Shown here in pieces: positions 1 through 8,874 of a DNA stretch of 64,000 bases. Each line of letters starts with the position of its first letter. Positions within the stretch are counted from its first letter, which is position 1. The stretch is from contig JAXMGT010000001.1 of NCBI GenBank assembly GCA_046347155.1, forward strand, positions 186,001 through 250,000, read 5' to 3'. The DNA comes from RPQJ01 sp046347155. Its GTDB lineage: Bacteria > Pseudomonadota > Gammaproteobacteria > Steroidobacterales > Steroidobacteraceae. A program made the position numbers and the translations under genes. Under the pieces are notes generated by a model. The model was not told the DNA's origin, searched no databases, and worked only from the letters and a program-made list of their open reading frames with translations.

Positions 1-361
1 CGAAGCCGATCGACAGCGAGTCCCCGTCGCCCGAGACGCCGATGTAGTGCAGCGCGCGGTTCGCTGCGTTCGCGCCCGTGGCGACCGAGGGCATGCGGCC
101 GTGCACGCCGTTGAAGCCGTGTGCGCCGCTCGCGAAATAGGCGGTGGTCTTCGACGAGCAGCCGATGCCCGAGAGCTTCACCAGCTGGTCCGGGTTCAGG
201 CTCAGGCCCCAGAGCGCCTCGATGATGGACGCCGTGACCGAATCGTGGCCGCAGCCGGCGCACAGCGTCGACATCGCGCCCTCGTAGTCGCGGCGCGTCA
301 GCCCGATCTGGTTCACGGGCAGGTCCGGGTGGCGGACTTTCGGCTTGTTGATGAAGGACAT
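1..361 (-). CDS. korB: 2-oxoacid:acceptor oxidoreductase beta subunit (partial)
   Basis: This is the thiamine-diphosphate-binding beta subunit of a 2-oxoacid (probably 2-oxoglutarate) oxidoreductase, which oxidatively decarboxylates the 2-oxoacid to an acyl-CoA. The 120 visible N-terminal residues contain CAGCGHDS, GIGCSSK, HGRMPSVATGAN and the start of the ThDP motif (SGDGDSLSIGF). These match KorB/PorB proteins, and the cysteines belong to the [4Fe-4S] site. The ATG at 361 lies 10 bp behind the stop of the alpha subunit, so the two are co-transcribed. The C-terminus lies beyond the left edge. The substrate is inferred from operon structure, not from sequence alone. Confidence 0.9.
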   Translation of the reverse strand, partial: MSFINKPKVRHPDLPVNQIGLTRRDYEGAMSTLCAGCGHDSVTASIIEALWGLSLNPDQLVKLSGIGCSSKTTAYFASGAHGFNGVHGRMPSVATGANAANRALHYIGVSGDGDSLSIGF

Positions 362-371
362 GGTTCGGTCC

Positions 372-2213
372 TCAGGTCGCCGCGGCCAGCGACGCGCGCT
401 TCGCGTCGCCGAGCTCGGCCAGCACGGCCTCCACGATCTCCTTCGAGGTCATGGGCAGGCCGCTGTAGTGCAGGATGGAGTGGAGCTTCGACTTCGGCAC
501 GTCGGTTTCGAGCGTGAGCAGCGACCTGAGCTGCGCGTCGCGGTTCTGCTCGACGACGAAGATCTTCTCGTGCGAGGCCATGAACGCCTCGACTTCCTTC
601 GTGAACGGGAAGGCCTTGATCCGCATGTAGTCGATCGGGATCCCGCGCTTCGCGAGGATGTCGCGCGCCTCGGTGACGGCGCCGCGGCTCGAGCCGACGG
701 ACACGAGCGCAATGTCGCTGGTGCCCGTGGCCTCGACGACCGGCGGCGGCACGAGCGTCTTCGCGCGCTTGAACTTGCGCGTCAGCCGGTCGAGCACCAC
801 CTGGTACTCGGTCGAGTCCTCGGTGTAGCCGCCGTACTGGTTGTGGCCCGAGCCGCGCGTGAAGTACGCGCCCTTGGCCGACACGCCCGGGAGCGTGCGG
901 TACGGGATGCCGTCGTCGTCCTTGTCGATGTAGCGGTGGAACTTCGGCAGCGCCTCGAGTTCCTCCTTCGTGAGCACCTTGCCGCGGTCGGGCCGGTAGG
1001 CGTCGTCCCAGACGAGGTCCTTGCACATCCAGTCGTTCATGCCGATGTCGAGGTCCGACATCACGAACACCGGTGTCTGCAGCCGCTCGGCCAGGTCGAA
1101 GGCCTGCACGGCCATGTAGAAGCATTCCTCGGGATTCGACGGGAACAGGAGCACGTGCTTCGTGTCGCCGTGCGACGCGTAGGCGCAGAGGAGCAGGTCG
1201 CACTGCTGGGTGCGGGTCGGCATGCCGGTCGACGGGCCGACGCGCTGCACGTCGAAGATCACGGCCGGCACCTCGGCGTAGTACGCGAGGCCGATGAACT
1301 CGTTCATGAGCGAGATGCCCGGGCCGCTGGTCGCCGTGAACGCGCGAGCGCCGTTCCAGTTCGCGCCGAGCACCATGCCGATGGCCGAGAGCTCGTCCTC
1401 GGCCTGGATCACCGCGTAGTTGTTCCTGCCGGTCTCCGGATCGACGCGCATCTTCTGGCAGAAGCTCCGGAACGCGTCCATCAGCGAGGTCGACGGCGTG
1501 ATCGGGTACCACGGGCCGACGGTCGCGCCGGCGTACACGCAGCCAAGCGCGGCCGCCGTATTGCCATCGATCATCACGTGGCCGCGGGTCTTGTCCATCC
1601 GCTCGATCCGGAGCGGCAGGGGGCACTCGAGGTGCTCCTTCGCCCAGTCGAACCCGAGCTGGACGGCCTTCATGTTCGCCTCGACGAGCGCCGGCTTCTT
1701 CGCGTAGCTCTCGGTGAGGAGCTGGCGGATCACCTCGACGTCGAGGTCGAGCAGCGCCGCGAGCACGCCCGCGTACATGATGTTCTTCATCAGGATGCGG
1801 TTGCGCACCCCGTTGAAGTTCTCGTTGCAGAGGCGCGCGAGCGGCACGCCGATGATCGTGATGTCGTCGCGGGTGAGCAGCGTCGAGCGCGGCCAGGTCG
1901 AGTCGTAGATCAGGTAGCCGCCCGGCGACACCTCGCGCACGTCCTTCGCGTAGGTCTCGGCGTTCATCGCCACCATCAGGTCCACGCGCCCGGAGCGGGC
2001 GACGTAGCCGTCCTTCGTCACCCGGATCTCGTACCAGGTCGGGAGGCCCTGGATGTTGGACGGGAAGTAGTTCTTCCCCATCACGGGCACGCCCATCCTG
2101 AAGATCGCCTTCATGATCATCGTGTTGGCACTGGCGGAGCCGGTGCCGTTCACGTTGGCGAGCTTGACGACGAAGTCGTTTACGCGGTCTTGCGGCTTTG
2201 CGGGCTGGGCCAT
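372..2213 (-). CDS. korA: 2-oxoacid:acceptor oxidoreductase alpha subunit
   Basis: 613 residues. The N-terminal part is the gamma-type domain found fused in KorA (conserved GTGSASAN near residue 23 and a GKNYFPSNIQG stretch near 46). It is followed by the pyrimidine-binding domain with YPITPSTS at 236-243 and then the transketolase C-terminal-like domain. The protein forms the active site together with KorB. The ATG at 2213 sits inside the last codons of the upstream reductase gene, a 34-bp overlap in another frame, so translation is probably coupled. The reading frame stays open far upstream (to about 4334), but that extension covers the reductase gene in the wrong frame. A start at MAQPAKPQ gives a normal family length. 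Confidence 0.93.
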   Translation of the reverse strand: MAQPAKPQDRVNDFVVKLANVNGTGSASANTMIMKAIFRMGVPVMGKNYFPSNIQGLPTWYEIRVTKDGYVARSGRVDLMVAMNAETYAKDVREVSPGGYLIYDSTWPRSTLLTRDDITIIGVPLARLCNENFNGVRNRILMKNIMYAGVLAALLDLDVEVIRQLLTESYAKKPALVEANMKAVQLGFDWAKEHLECPLPLRIERMDKTRGHVMIDGNTAAALGCVYAGATVGPWYPITPSTSLMDAFRSFCQKMRVDPETGRNNYAVIQAEDELSAIGMVLGANWNGARAFTATSGPGISLMNEFIGLAYYAEVPAVIFDVQRVGPSTGMPTRTQQCDLLLCAYASHGDTKHVLLFPSNPEECFYMAVQAFDLAERLQTPVFVMSDLDIGMNDWMCKDLVWDDAYRPDRGKVLTKEELEALPKFHRYIDKDDDGIPYRTLPGVSAKGAYFTRGSGHNQYGGYTEDSTEYQVVLDRLTRKFKRAKTLVPPPVVEATGTSDIALVSVGSSRGAVTEARDILAKRGIPIDYMRIKAFPFTKEVEAFMASHEKIFVVEQNRDAQLRSLLTLETDVPKSKLHSILHYSGLPMTSKEIVEAVLAELGDAKRASLAAAT

Positions 2214-3991
2214 GTGTGGTCGTCGGCGTGGGGCAGGTGGATGGTGGACTTCTGCATGTCCCAGGCCGCCGTCGGGCAGCGCTCGGCGCAGAGTCCGCAG
2301 TGCACGCAGAGGTCCTCGTCCTTCACCATGACGCGGCCGGTCTGCTTCAGGGGGCCCGAGACGTACAGCGGCTCGTGCGGGTTCGCGCGCGGGGCCTTGA
2401 GCCGCGTGGCGAGCTCGGCCTCCTCGCCATTCGCGGTGATCGTCAGGCAGTCGGTCGGGCAGATGTCGATGCAGGCGTCGCACTCGATGCAGAGCTTCGT
2501 GTCGAACACGGTCTGCACGTCGCAGTTGAGGCAGCGCTGCACCTCGGCCGCGGTCTCCTCGGGCCCGAAGCCGAGTTCGACCTCGATCGAGATCTTCTTG
2601 AAGCGCTCCTTCAGACTCACGTGCGGCACGAGGCGGCGCTCGACCGGGTTGTAGTCGTTCTTGTACGACCACTCGTGCAGGCCCATCTTGCGGCTCGAGA
2701 GGTTCATCGTCGGCGGCAGCCGCTCGGTGACCGCGCGCCCCATGCAGTGCGCGTGGATCGAGATCGCGGCCTGGTGGCCGTGCTCGACCGCCCAGATGAT
2801 GTTCTTCGGGCCGAACGCGGCGTCGCCGCCGAAGAACACCTCCGGCCGCGTCGACTGGAACGTGACCTTGTCGACGACCGGCACGTGCCACTTGTCGAAC
2901 TGGATCCCGAGGTCGTCCTCGATCCAGGGAAAGGCGTTCTCCTGGCCGATCGCCAGGATCACGTCGTCGGCCGGGAAGAACTGTTCGCCGACCACGCGCT
3001 CGGCGACGATGCTGCCGCGCGCGTCGAACTCGTATTCCATCCGGTCGAACGTCATGCCCTTGAGCCGGCCGTCCTCGACGACGAACGCCTTCGGCGAGTG
3101 GTTGACGACGATCTCGACGTTCTCGGCCTCGGCGTCCTCGAGTTCCCACTCGGACGCCTTGAAGAACTGGCGCGGCTTGCGCGCCATCACCTTGACGTCC
3201 TTCGCGCCGAGCCGGAGCGAGGAGCGGCAGCAGTCCATCGCGGTGTTGCCGACGCCGATGATGAGCACCCGGTCGCCGATCCTGTCGACGTGCTTGAACG
3301 CGACCGACTCGAGCCACTGGATGCCGATGTGGATGCTGGCGTCGCCTTCCTTGCGGCCCGGGAGCTTGAGCTCCTTGCCCTTCGGCGCGCCGGAGCCGAC
3401 GAACACAGCGTCGAAGCCGCCCTCGGCGAGCAGCTTCTTCAGGCTGTCGATCCGCGACCCGTAGCGGATCTCGGCACCCATCGCCGTGATGTAGCCGATC
3501 TCCTCGGCGAGCACGGACTCGGGCAGCCGGAAGGCCGGGATGTTCGTCCGCATCAGGCCGCCCGGCATCGCCCACTGCTCGAAGACGACGACCTCGTAGC
3601 CGAGCGGGAGCAGGTCGTTCGCGACCGTGAGCGAGGCGGGGCCCGCGCCGATGCAGGCGACGCGCTTGCCGTTCTTCACGGCCGGCGGCTTCGGCAGGCG
3701 ATCGGCCACGTCGTCCTTGTGGTCGGCCGCGACGCGCTTCAGCCGGCAGATCGCGACCGGCTTGTCCTCGACGCGACCGCGCCGGCAGGCGGGCTCGCAG
3801 GGGCGGTCGCAGACGCGTCCGAGGATGCCCGGGAACACGTTCGACTCCCGGTTCACCAGGTAGGCGTCCGAGTAGCGTCCGAGTGCGATCAGGCGGATGT
3901 ATTCGGGTACGTCGGTGTGGGCCGGACAGGCCCACTGGCAGTCCACGACCCGGTGGAAATAGTCCGGGTTCGTCGTGTCGGTCGGTTGCAC
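2180..3991 (-). CDS. FAD-dependent NAD(P)H reductase-like subunit with ferredoxin domain
   Basis: 603 residues, GltD (glutamate synthase small subunit)-like. The N-terminus carries Fe-S cysteines (C18, C22, C61, C65, C69) and an FAD dinucleotide fold (GAGPAS at 115-120). A second, NAD(P)-binding fold (IIGVGNTAMDCC) follows. The C-terminal ~110 residues add two [4Fe-4S] motifs (CIECDACIDICP and CVHCGLCAERCP). As first gene of the kor operon it matches the gamma subunit reported for 2-oxoglutarate:NADP+ oxidoreductase of Azoarcus evansii. There, electrons from 2-oxoacid oxidation pass through Fe-S clusters to FAD and NAD(P). The start is GTG with no strong Shine-Dalgarno. No glutamate synthase large subunit is nearby, so a GOGAT role is unlikely. 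Confidence 0.85.
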   Translation of the reverse strand: MQPTDTTNPDYFHRVVDCQWACPAHTDVPEYIRLIALGRYSDAYLVNRESNVFPGILGRVCDRPCEPACRRGRVEDKPVAICRLKRVAADHKDDVADRLPKPPAVKNGKRVACIGAGPASLTVANDLLPLGYEVVVFEQWAMPGGLMRTNIPAFRLPESVLAEEIGYITAMGAEIRYGSRIDSLKKLLAEGGFDAVFVGSGAPKGKELKLPGRKEGDASIHIGIQWLESVAFKHVDRIGDRVLIIGVGNTAMDCCRSSLRLGAKDVKVMARKPRQFFKASEWELEDAEAENVEIVVNHSPKAFVVEDGRLKGMTFDRMEYEFDARGSIVAERVVGEQFFPADDVILAIGQENAFPWIEDDLGIQFDKWHVPVVDKVTFQSTRPEVFFGGDAAFGPKNIIWAVEHGHQAAISIHAHCMGRAVTERLPPTMNLSSRKMGLHEWSYKNDYNPVERRLVPHVSLKERFKKISIEVELGFGPEETAAEVQRCLNCDVQTVFDTKLCIECDACIDICPTDCLTITANGEEAELATRLKAPRANPHEPLYVSGPLKQTGRVMVKDEDLCVHCGLCAERCPTAAWDMQKSTIHLPHADDHTWPSPQSRKTA

Positions 3992-4288
3992 GAGGTGCGG
4001 GGTCCGTAGGTGCCTTGAAGACCCGGCAGCTTAGCGGTTCCACGGGGGGGTGCAACCGCCGATCGGGCTCAGATGCGGCGGCGCAGCATACCCGGGAAAG
4101 CCAGGCCCTTACACGGATGCATCCGGGGCGGTCGCGGTTGGCCGCCACCGGGCGACGCCGGGCGTAGCGTGATTCGCAGGGTCCGTCACGAATCGGCGGG
4201 CCGGACTCAAGTCCGGGACGGTGGGTGCCGATAGGCAAGGGCCGAGCCGCGCCAGGACCGGGCGGCGGGGCAACACGGGGGCGTACGT
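3992..4288. other. Intergenic region between kor operon and fimbria-associated gene
   Basis: About 300 bp of non-coding DNA between two divergently transcribed units. The right half holds a sigma-28-like promoter (listed separately) and an inverted repeat at 4201-4216 (CCGGACT, 2-base loop, AGTCCGG) that overlaps its -35 element. I see no convincing promoter for the kor operon and no small ORF with a ribosome binding site. Confidence 0.5.
4206..4233 (+). promoter_or_regulatory. Sigma-28 (FliA)-like promoter
   Basis: TCAAG at 4207-4211, 15 bases, then GCCGATA at 4227-4233. This matches the flagellar sigma-28 layout (TAAAG/TCAAG-N15-GCCGATAA). It points at the gene starting at 4289, with a predicted transcript start near 4240. 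A perfect 7-bp inverted repeat overlaps the -35. No flagellar gene is visible, so the assignment rests on motif match alone. Confidence 0.55.
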
Positions 4289-4741
4289 ATGAAGCGATAC
4301 GCGGGATGGTGGGTGGCGATGGCGACCGCCGCACTGGCGGCCGGTGTGGCCTGTGCGGACGAGGGACGGGCGACGTTCCAGGTCTCGCTCGTCGTCCCGA
4401 CCCGTGTCGACCTGCAGGCCGTCGGCGAGCCCGCGACCGTCACGGTCACCGAGGCGGACCTTGCACGTGGTTACCTCGACGTCTCGGCGCGCTACCACGT
4501 CAGCCTGAACGACCGGCGCGGCTACCTGCTGCAGATCGCGCACCTGGGCGGCGTGGCCCGCGAGGTCCGGGTGCGCGGACTCGGCGGCACTGTCGTCGTC
4601 TCGGGCGACACGGTCGCCGTGCACCGGGGTGGGCAGGCGTTCGAGCAGGACGTCGCGCTGGAGTTCCGGCTGGTGCTCGACCAGCGCGCCCGGGCCGGCC
4701 GCTTCGACTGGCCACTGGCGCTCAGCGCCCAGCCGCTCTAG
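4289..4741 (+). CDS. Small secreted protein, probably pilus- or surface-associated
   Basis: 150 residues with a clear signal peptide (MKRYAGWWVAMATAALAAGVACA, cleaved before DEGRA) and a mature part made of alternating beta-type segments without cysteines. I do not recognise a named family. Its size, export and beta-rich character resemble the Csu-type pilin fold. It converges on the SCPU pilus operon, ending 16 bp from it, which suggests a pilus-related or surface role. Upstream lies a sigma-28-like promoter, hinting at co-expression with motility. Function is inferred from context only. Confidence 0.7.
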   Translation: MKRYAGWWVAMATAALAAGVACADEGRATFQVSLVVPTRVDLQAVGEPATVTVTEADLARGYLDVSARYHVSLNDRRGYLLQIAHLGGVAREVRVRGLGGTVVVSGDTVAVHRGGQAFEQDVALEFRLVLDQRARAGRFDWPLALSAQPL

Positions 4742-4757
4742 CGCGCCGCGGTGCGCC

Positions 4758-5261
4758 TCAGAACGTCAGCGTGACGACCAGGTTGTCGGAGTAGGTGCCG
4801 GGGTTGGCGTTCTGGCCCGCCGGCACGCGCCCGTAGGCCGTGTGGGTCACCGACTGCGAGAACTGGAACAGCACGAAGTTCATCGTCGCCCCGACGACGC
4901 CGGTCGACGAACTGCCGTTGCCCCACACCTGGCTGCGCGCCGCGTTCGTGTAGACGTTGTAGTTCAGCTGGGACGCGCCGGACGCCATCCGGCGCGTCGC
5001 GTAGGAGCCGCTGCCGCCGGTGCTCAGCGAGATCGTGTAGCTGACCGTGAACGTGTCGAACGGCACGCGCGTGCAGGTCACGGTCATGCTGCTCGAGACG
5101 TCGGTCGGCGTCGCGAGCGTCGGGTCGTAGGTGCCGAACGCCAGCGTCGGCACGGACGTCGAGCAGTCCATCGCCGCGACGGCGGGTCCGCCCGCGAGCA
5201 TCAGCACCGCGACGGCCACGGCCCGCCGCGCGTGTGGACGCTTGTGGCGCTTCGCGCACAT
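4758..5261 (-). CDS. Spore coat protein U (SCPU) domain protein, likely pilus tip or minor subunit
   Basis: 167 residues with a basic N-terminus, a signal peptide ending near AVAA, then a SCPU/Csu-type beta-sandwich. It has two conserved cysteines (MDCS and VTCTR) and the typical C-terminal GTYSDNLVVTLTF donor-strand region. It is the last gene of the chaperone-usher operon; its ATG shares one base with the usher stop (TGATG), so it is translationally coupled. In the Csu system the last gene encodes the tip adhesin. This protein is far shorter than CsuE, so it may instead be a simple minor subunit. Confidence 0.85.
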   Translation of the reverse strand: MCAKRHKRPHARRAVAVAVLMLAGGPAVAAMDCSTSVPTLAFGTYDPTLATPTDVSSSMTVTCTRVPFDTFTVSYTISLSTGGSGSYATRRMASGASQLNYNVYTNAARSQVWGNGSSSTGVVGATMNFVLFQFSQSVTHTAYGRVPAGQNANPGTYSDNLVVTLTF

Positions 5262-7609
5262 CAGGGTCGGGGCTCCGGTGCCGCGGTCGTGGCGCCCGCG
5301 GTGCAGCGGACGGTGCCGAGGTTGGGCTGCGGACCGGCGTTCCCCGGGCGCTCGAACTCGAAGCTGCAACGGTGTCCGTTCCACGCCGCGGACGCCTGCT
5401 GGCGGCCCGCGGCATCGGTCAGGTACACGAGGCCGTTGAGCGCGACGGGCGCCGTCTCGGTCGCGGTCGTCACGACGGCACCGGCAGGCACCGGCGTGCC
5501 GTCCTGCTGCACGAGCCGGAGCGTCGCGGCGCTCGCGCGCTCGACCGGGAACGTCACGACCGGGCCGCTGCGCCAGGCGGGCGTCACCGTCATCGAGGTC
5601 GTCGACAGCGAGGCGTCGAGCGGAAGTTCGCGGGGGTCGATGCTCACGAGGTTGCTTTCGTACGCGCGCAGCGAGTCTAGCAGCACGCGACCGTGCGCAT
5701 CGGTGCGCCCGACCGGCTGGTTCTCGAGGTACACCGTCAGTCCCTCGTAGTCGGCGAGGTCGACGACCGCGAAGCTGTCGGTGAGCGATCGCGCGGGCAT
5801 CACGCCGGCCGACGTCACGCCGAGGCCGCCGCTGCCGTGCACGCGGTACCCGTCCTCGCCGTTGCGGCGCGCGTACTGCACGCCGACGAGCCCCGCGTAA
5901 CCCTGGTAGGTGTAGTCGAGCTGGGTCTCCTGGTCCGAGGAGATCGAGACGTAGTAGCCCGAGCCGCTGCCCGGGGGCAGGCTCTGCTGCAGCGTGGCGA
6001 CGGCCTGGAACGACTTCGAGTTCCCGTCGTCCGGAGCGTACTGCATCGACACGGACGCGGTGCGGCGCTCGCCGAGCGGGAGCGTCCAGCCGAGGAACAC
6101 GCTGGTCGAGTCGTCGGAGCCCGTCGCGCGGCTGCCGACCAGGTTCAGGTACCCGTAGTCGCCGAGCGTCGCCGAGTAGCTGAGGCCGAGCGCGCTGGTG
6201 CGCGGGCCCGACCAGTTCGACTGCGTGCCGTAGGTGAGCTGCAGGTTGCCCGGCCGGCCGAAGTTCCAGCCGACGCCGGCGAAGCTGCGCTGGCGCGGGT
6301 GGTATTCCTCGTCCTGCGTGCCGAGCTGCGCGAAGTCGGCGCTCGTGTAGCGCGTGCGCGCAAACACGCTCAGGTGCGGGCCGTTGCGCTCGATCCCGAT
6401 CCCGCCGAGCCATCCGTAGCCGTCCTGCCCGCCGACCGCGGCCGTGGCCGAGACGATGCCGAGCGTGCCGACCTGCAGCGACGCGTCGGTGCCGATCGCG
6501 GTCGCGCCGTCCTGCTCGCCCTCGGCGTGCACCTCGGCCGTGAAGTGGTCGGTGAACCCGCGGCGGAACGTCGCGGCGGCCACGACGTTGCCGTATTCGT
6601 TGCTCCGGGCCGTGTAGTCCTCGCGGATCGCGCCGACCTCGACGGAGTACTCGTTCAGGCCGGCGGCGAGCAGCGAACGCCCGCTGTAGTAGGGCTGCGA
6701 GATCACCTGCTGGCGGCCGAACGCGTCGGTCACGACGACCTGCAGCTGGCCGGCGCCGGTCACGGGCGGCAGGTTGTCGATCGTGAACGGCCCGGGTGGC
6801 ACGCTGTCCGAGGCGATCTGCTGGCCGTTCACGAACACGTCGACGGTCGACTGCACGATCGCCTCGCCCTGCGTCGAGAGCAGCGGCGTGGTCACGAGCG
6901 TCGGCTGCGTCGAGAAATTGGTGCCGAACTGGATGCCGCCGAAGCGGGCCGCGCGCCCCCAGGCGCCGGCGGTGCTGATCGAGTCGCCGACGCGCAGCGT
7001 CTCGAGGCGCTCGGGGAAGTCGATGCGCCAGGTCGTGTCGAGCCGCACCGCGGAGCCATCCAGCGTCCCGGTCGGCTGCGCCCGGCCGCCGTGCACGTCC
7101 TGTGCGATCAGCGTGCCGGTCAGCACGCCGAGCCGTCCGAAGACGCCGGCTTCGAAATAGCCGCCGAGGCTGGTCTGGTCGACGACGCGCTCGCCGTAGA
7201 GATCGTAGTTCAGGAACCCGCCGAGCCCGGCCGGCGTCACCGGTGGCACGTCGGCCGCGCTCGCCTGGCTGCGGGTCGTGACGAAAGCGGACGGTGGCAG
7301 CATCAGCGCGACACTCTGCGTCGCGTCGTCGAACGTCACGCTCGCGCCGGTGGCCGCGTCGAAACGGTAGTAGCGGACGCCGTCGACGGTGACCGCGTCG
7401 GTCGAGGGGACTCGCAGCCTCAGCTTCGCGAGGTCCGCCTCCCGGATCAGCAGGCTGCCGTCCGTGTCACGACGGACGACCAGCGTCGGGCCGTCCGCCT
7501 GGTCGTTGACCTTGATCTCGACGATGGACTGCGGGTAGCGCGCGGTCGCGGCACCTGCGGTGCAGGTGGCGAGCGCGAGCGTCACCGCCATCGCGAGCGC
7601 GCCGCGCAT
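5261..7609 (-). CDS. Outer membrane usher (FimD/PapC family, Csu-type)
   Basis: 782 residues. A signal peptide precedes an N-terminal domain that would bind chaperone-subunit complexes. A long beta-barrel follows, with usher hallmarks (GPFTIDNLPPVTGAGQLQVV and YSVEVGAIREDY). The plug and C-terminal domains follow, with a final cysteine pair. It exports and assembles the SCPU pilins on either side of it. It starts 3 bp after the chaperone stop and ends in a 1-base overlap with the next pilin. Length is normal for Csu-type ushers. Confidence 0.92.
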   Translation of the reverse strand: MRGALAMAVTLALATCTAGAATARYPQSIVEIKVNDQADGPTLVVRRDTDGSLLIREADLAKLRLRVPSTDAVTVDGVRYYRFDAATGASVTFDDATQSVALMLPPSAFVTTRSQASAADVPPVTPAGLGGFLNYDLYGERVVDQTSLGGYFEAGVFGRLGVLTGTLIAQDVHGGRAQPTGTLDGSAVRLDTTWRIDFPERLETLRVGDSISTAGAWGRAARFGGIQFGTNFSTQPTLVTTPLLSTQGEAIVQSTVDVFVNGQQIASDSVPPGPFTIDNLPPVTGAGQLQVVVTDAFGRQQVISQPYYSGRSLLAAGLNEYSVEVGAIREDYTARSNEYGNVVAAATFRRGFTDHFTAEVHAEGEQDGATAIGTDASLQVGTLGIVSATAAVGGQDGYGWLGGIGIERNGPHLSVFARTRYTSADFAQLGTQDEEYHPRQRSFAGVGWNFGRPGNLQLTYGTQSNWSGPRTSALGLSYSATLGDYGYLNLVGSRATGSDDSTSVFLGWTLPLGERRTASVSMQYAPDDGNSKSFQAVATLQQSLPPGSGSGYYVSISSDQETQLDYTYQGYAGLVGVQYARRNGEDGYRVHGSGGLGVTSAGVMPARSLTDSFAVVDLADYEGLTVYLENQPVGRTDAHGRVLLDSLRAYESNLVSIDPRELPLDASLSTTSMTVTPAWRSGPVVTFPVERASAATLRLVQQDGTPVPAGAVVTTATETAPVALNGLVYLTDAAGRQQASAAWNGHRCSFEFERPGNAGPQPNLGTVRCTAGATTAAPEPRP

Positions 7610-7612
7610 GGA

Positions 7613-8359
7613 TCATCCGCCGCCTGGACTGACCACCACCTCGAAGTCACCAGCCTCGGTCATGCCCTTCAACCGAAGCCGACGCCCATCCGCGGCGGCG
7701 ATCCCGTCGTTCTTGTCGTAGTCGAGCACCCAGGTCCGGGCCTGGCCCGGCAGCAGGTAGCTCGCGGTCGTCTCGGCGGCCGTCGGGCCCCTGCCCTCGG
7801 CCGGCGTCACGGTGAAACTGAGCACGCGTGCGTGCGACGCGCCGTCGTTGCGTGCGGTGACGGCGACCCGGCCCGGGCCGTCGGCGCGGGCCGACCACTC
7901 GAGCCGTGCGGGCGAGGCGGACTGCGCCTCGACGAACACCGGCAGGCTGAGCCGGAGTGTGACATTGAGCCCGGTGAATCCCGGGGCGGCCTCTCCGGGC
8001 ACCTCGGTCAGGATCAGCCGGTAGCTGAGTTCGCGGGTTGCATCGGCCGGGCGCTGCAGCGCGACGCGCACGAGCTGCGAACCGTTGGCCGGCAGCGTGA
8101 ACACGGCCGGGCTCACCAGCAGTTCCTGGGTCGGTGCGAGCCTGTCCTCGCCGTCAGCCTGCTCCCAGAGCATCACCTCGGCCTGGACGACGACCGGCAC
8201 GTCCTGCTGGTTGCGCAGCGTCACGGCGCCGGACTGCGTCTTCGCCGAGAGCTCGACGCGGACCGGCGTCACGGAGAATGCGCCGGCGACGGCCGGCGCC
8301 GGCGACAGCCCGAGGGCCATCGCCGACGCCAGCAGGCACAGTGTGTAGCTGCGCAGCAT
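7613..8359 (-). CDS. Periplasmic pilus chaperone (PapD/CsuC-like)
   Basis: 248 residues with a signal peptide (cleaved after AVA) and two immunoglobulin-like domains. Domain 1 has the PapD-type motif FSVTPVRVEL and the sequence VVVQAEVMLWEQ; the second half is a chaperone C-terminal domain. It would stabilise SCPU pilins in the periplasm and deliver them to the usher 3 bp downstream. The ATG at 8359 was chosen because it begins the signal peptide; in-frame codons upstream lie in the pilin gene and are His/Arg-rich nonsense. Confidence 0.9.
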   Translation of the reverse strand: MLRSYTLCLLASAMALGLSPAPAVAGAFSVTPVRVELSAKTQSGAVTLRNQQDVPVVVQAEVMLWEQADGEDRLAPTQELLVSPAVFTLPANGSQLVRVALQRPADATRELSYRLILTEVPGEAAPGFTGLNVTLRLSLPVFVEAQSASPARLEWSARADGPGRVAVTARNDGASHARVLSFTVTPAEGRGPTAAETTASYLLPGQARTWVLDYDKNDGIAAADGRRLRLKGMTEAGDFEVVVSPGGG

Positions 8360-8370
8360 CGTCGCGCGGA

Positions 8371-8874
8371 TCAGTACGTGATCGTCGCGGTGATGGTGTC
8401 GGTGTAGGTACCCGAGTTCACCGCACCCGTGTTGGCGCTGGCGAGCAGGCGGCCGTACACGGTCAGCGCCTGGGCGTTGGCCGCGGCCATGCCCGTGCCG
8501 GTGCCCGTGCGGGTGCCCGTCGTGCCCGTGCCGTCGCCCCACACGGTCGTGTAGGCGTTCGTCGTGTAGAGGTTGTAGGCCAGCGTGTCGGTGCCGTTCA
8601 CGAGCGTGCGGTTCGCGTAGCTGCCGGACGAGCCGGTGTTCAGCGCGACGCCGAACGTGGTGCCCGTCGTGCAGCGCACGTTGATGTCGGCGCTGGCCGT
8701 CAGGTTGTTGGTGCCGTCGAACGTGCCGAGGTTCAGCGGCGCGGCCGTGATGACGCAGTTCTTCGACACGGTGGCCGAGACCTGCATCGTGTCGGTCTTC
8801 GTCGCGGCGCCGGCCGTGCCGGCCACGGCCAGCAGGACTGCGGCCGAAACGGATCCAATCGTCTGCTTAAGCAT
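8371..8874 (-). CDS. Spore coat protein U domain pilin, major subunit
   Basis: 167 residues. A signal peptide ends in GTAGAA; the mature SCPU beta-sandwich has two cysteines (KNCVIT and VRCTTG) and the family C-terminus (SGTYTDTITATITY). As first gene of the operon it is the best candidate for the major pilin, like CsuA/B. A Thr-Gly rich segment of about ten residues (around residues 117-128, TGTTGTRTGTGTG) forms a flexible loop and corresponds to a short GTGCCC-type repeat in the DNA. This could be length-variable between strains. Confidence 0.88.
   Translation of the reverse strand: MLKQTIGSVSAAVLLAVAGTAGAATKTDTMQVSATVSKNCVITAAPLNLGTFDGTNNLTASADINVRCTTGTTFGVALNTGSSGSYANRTLVNGTDTLAYNLYTTNAYTTVWGDGTGTTGTRTGTGTGMAAANAQALTVYGRLLASANTGAVNSGTYTDTITATITY

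Noticed and set aside
372..4334. A 1320-codon open frame on the minus strand
   Set aside because: Only its last 613 codons (korA) look like protein. The upstream part lies over the reductase gene in another frame and is Arg/Pro-rich, as expected from high-GC shadow frames.
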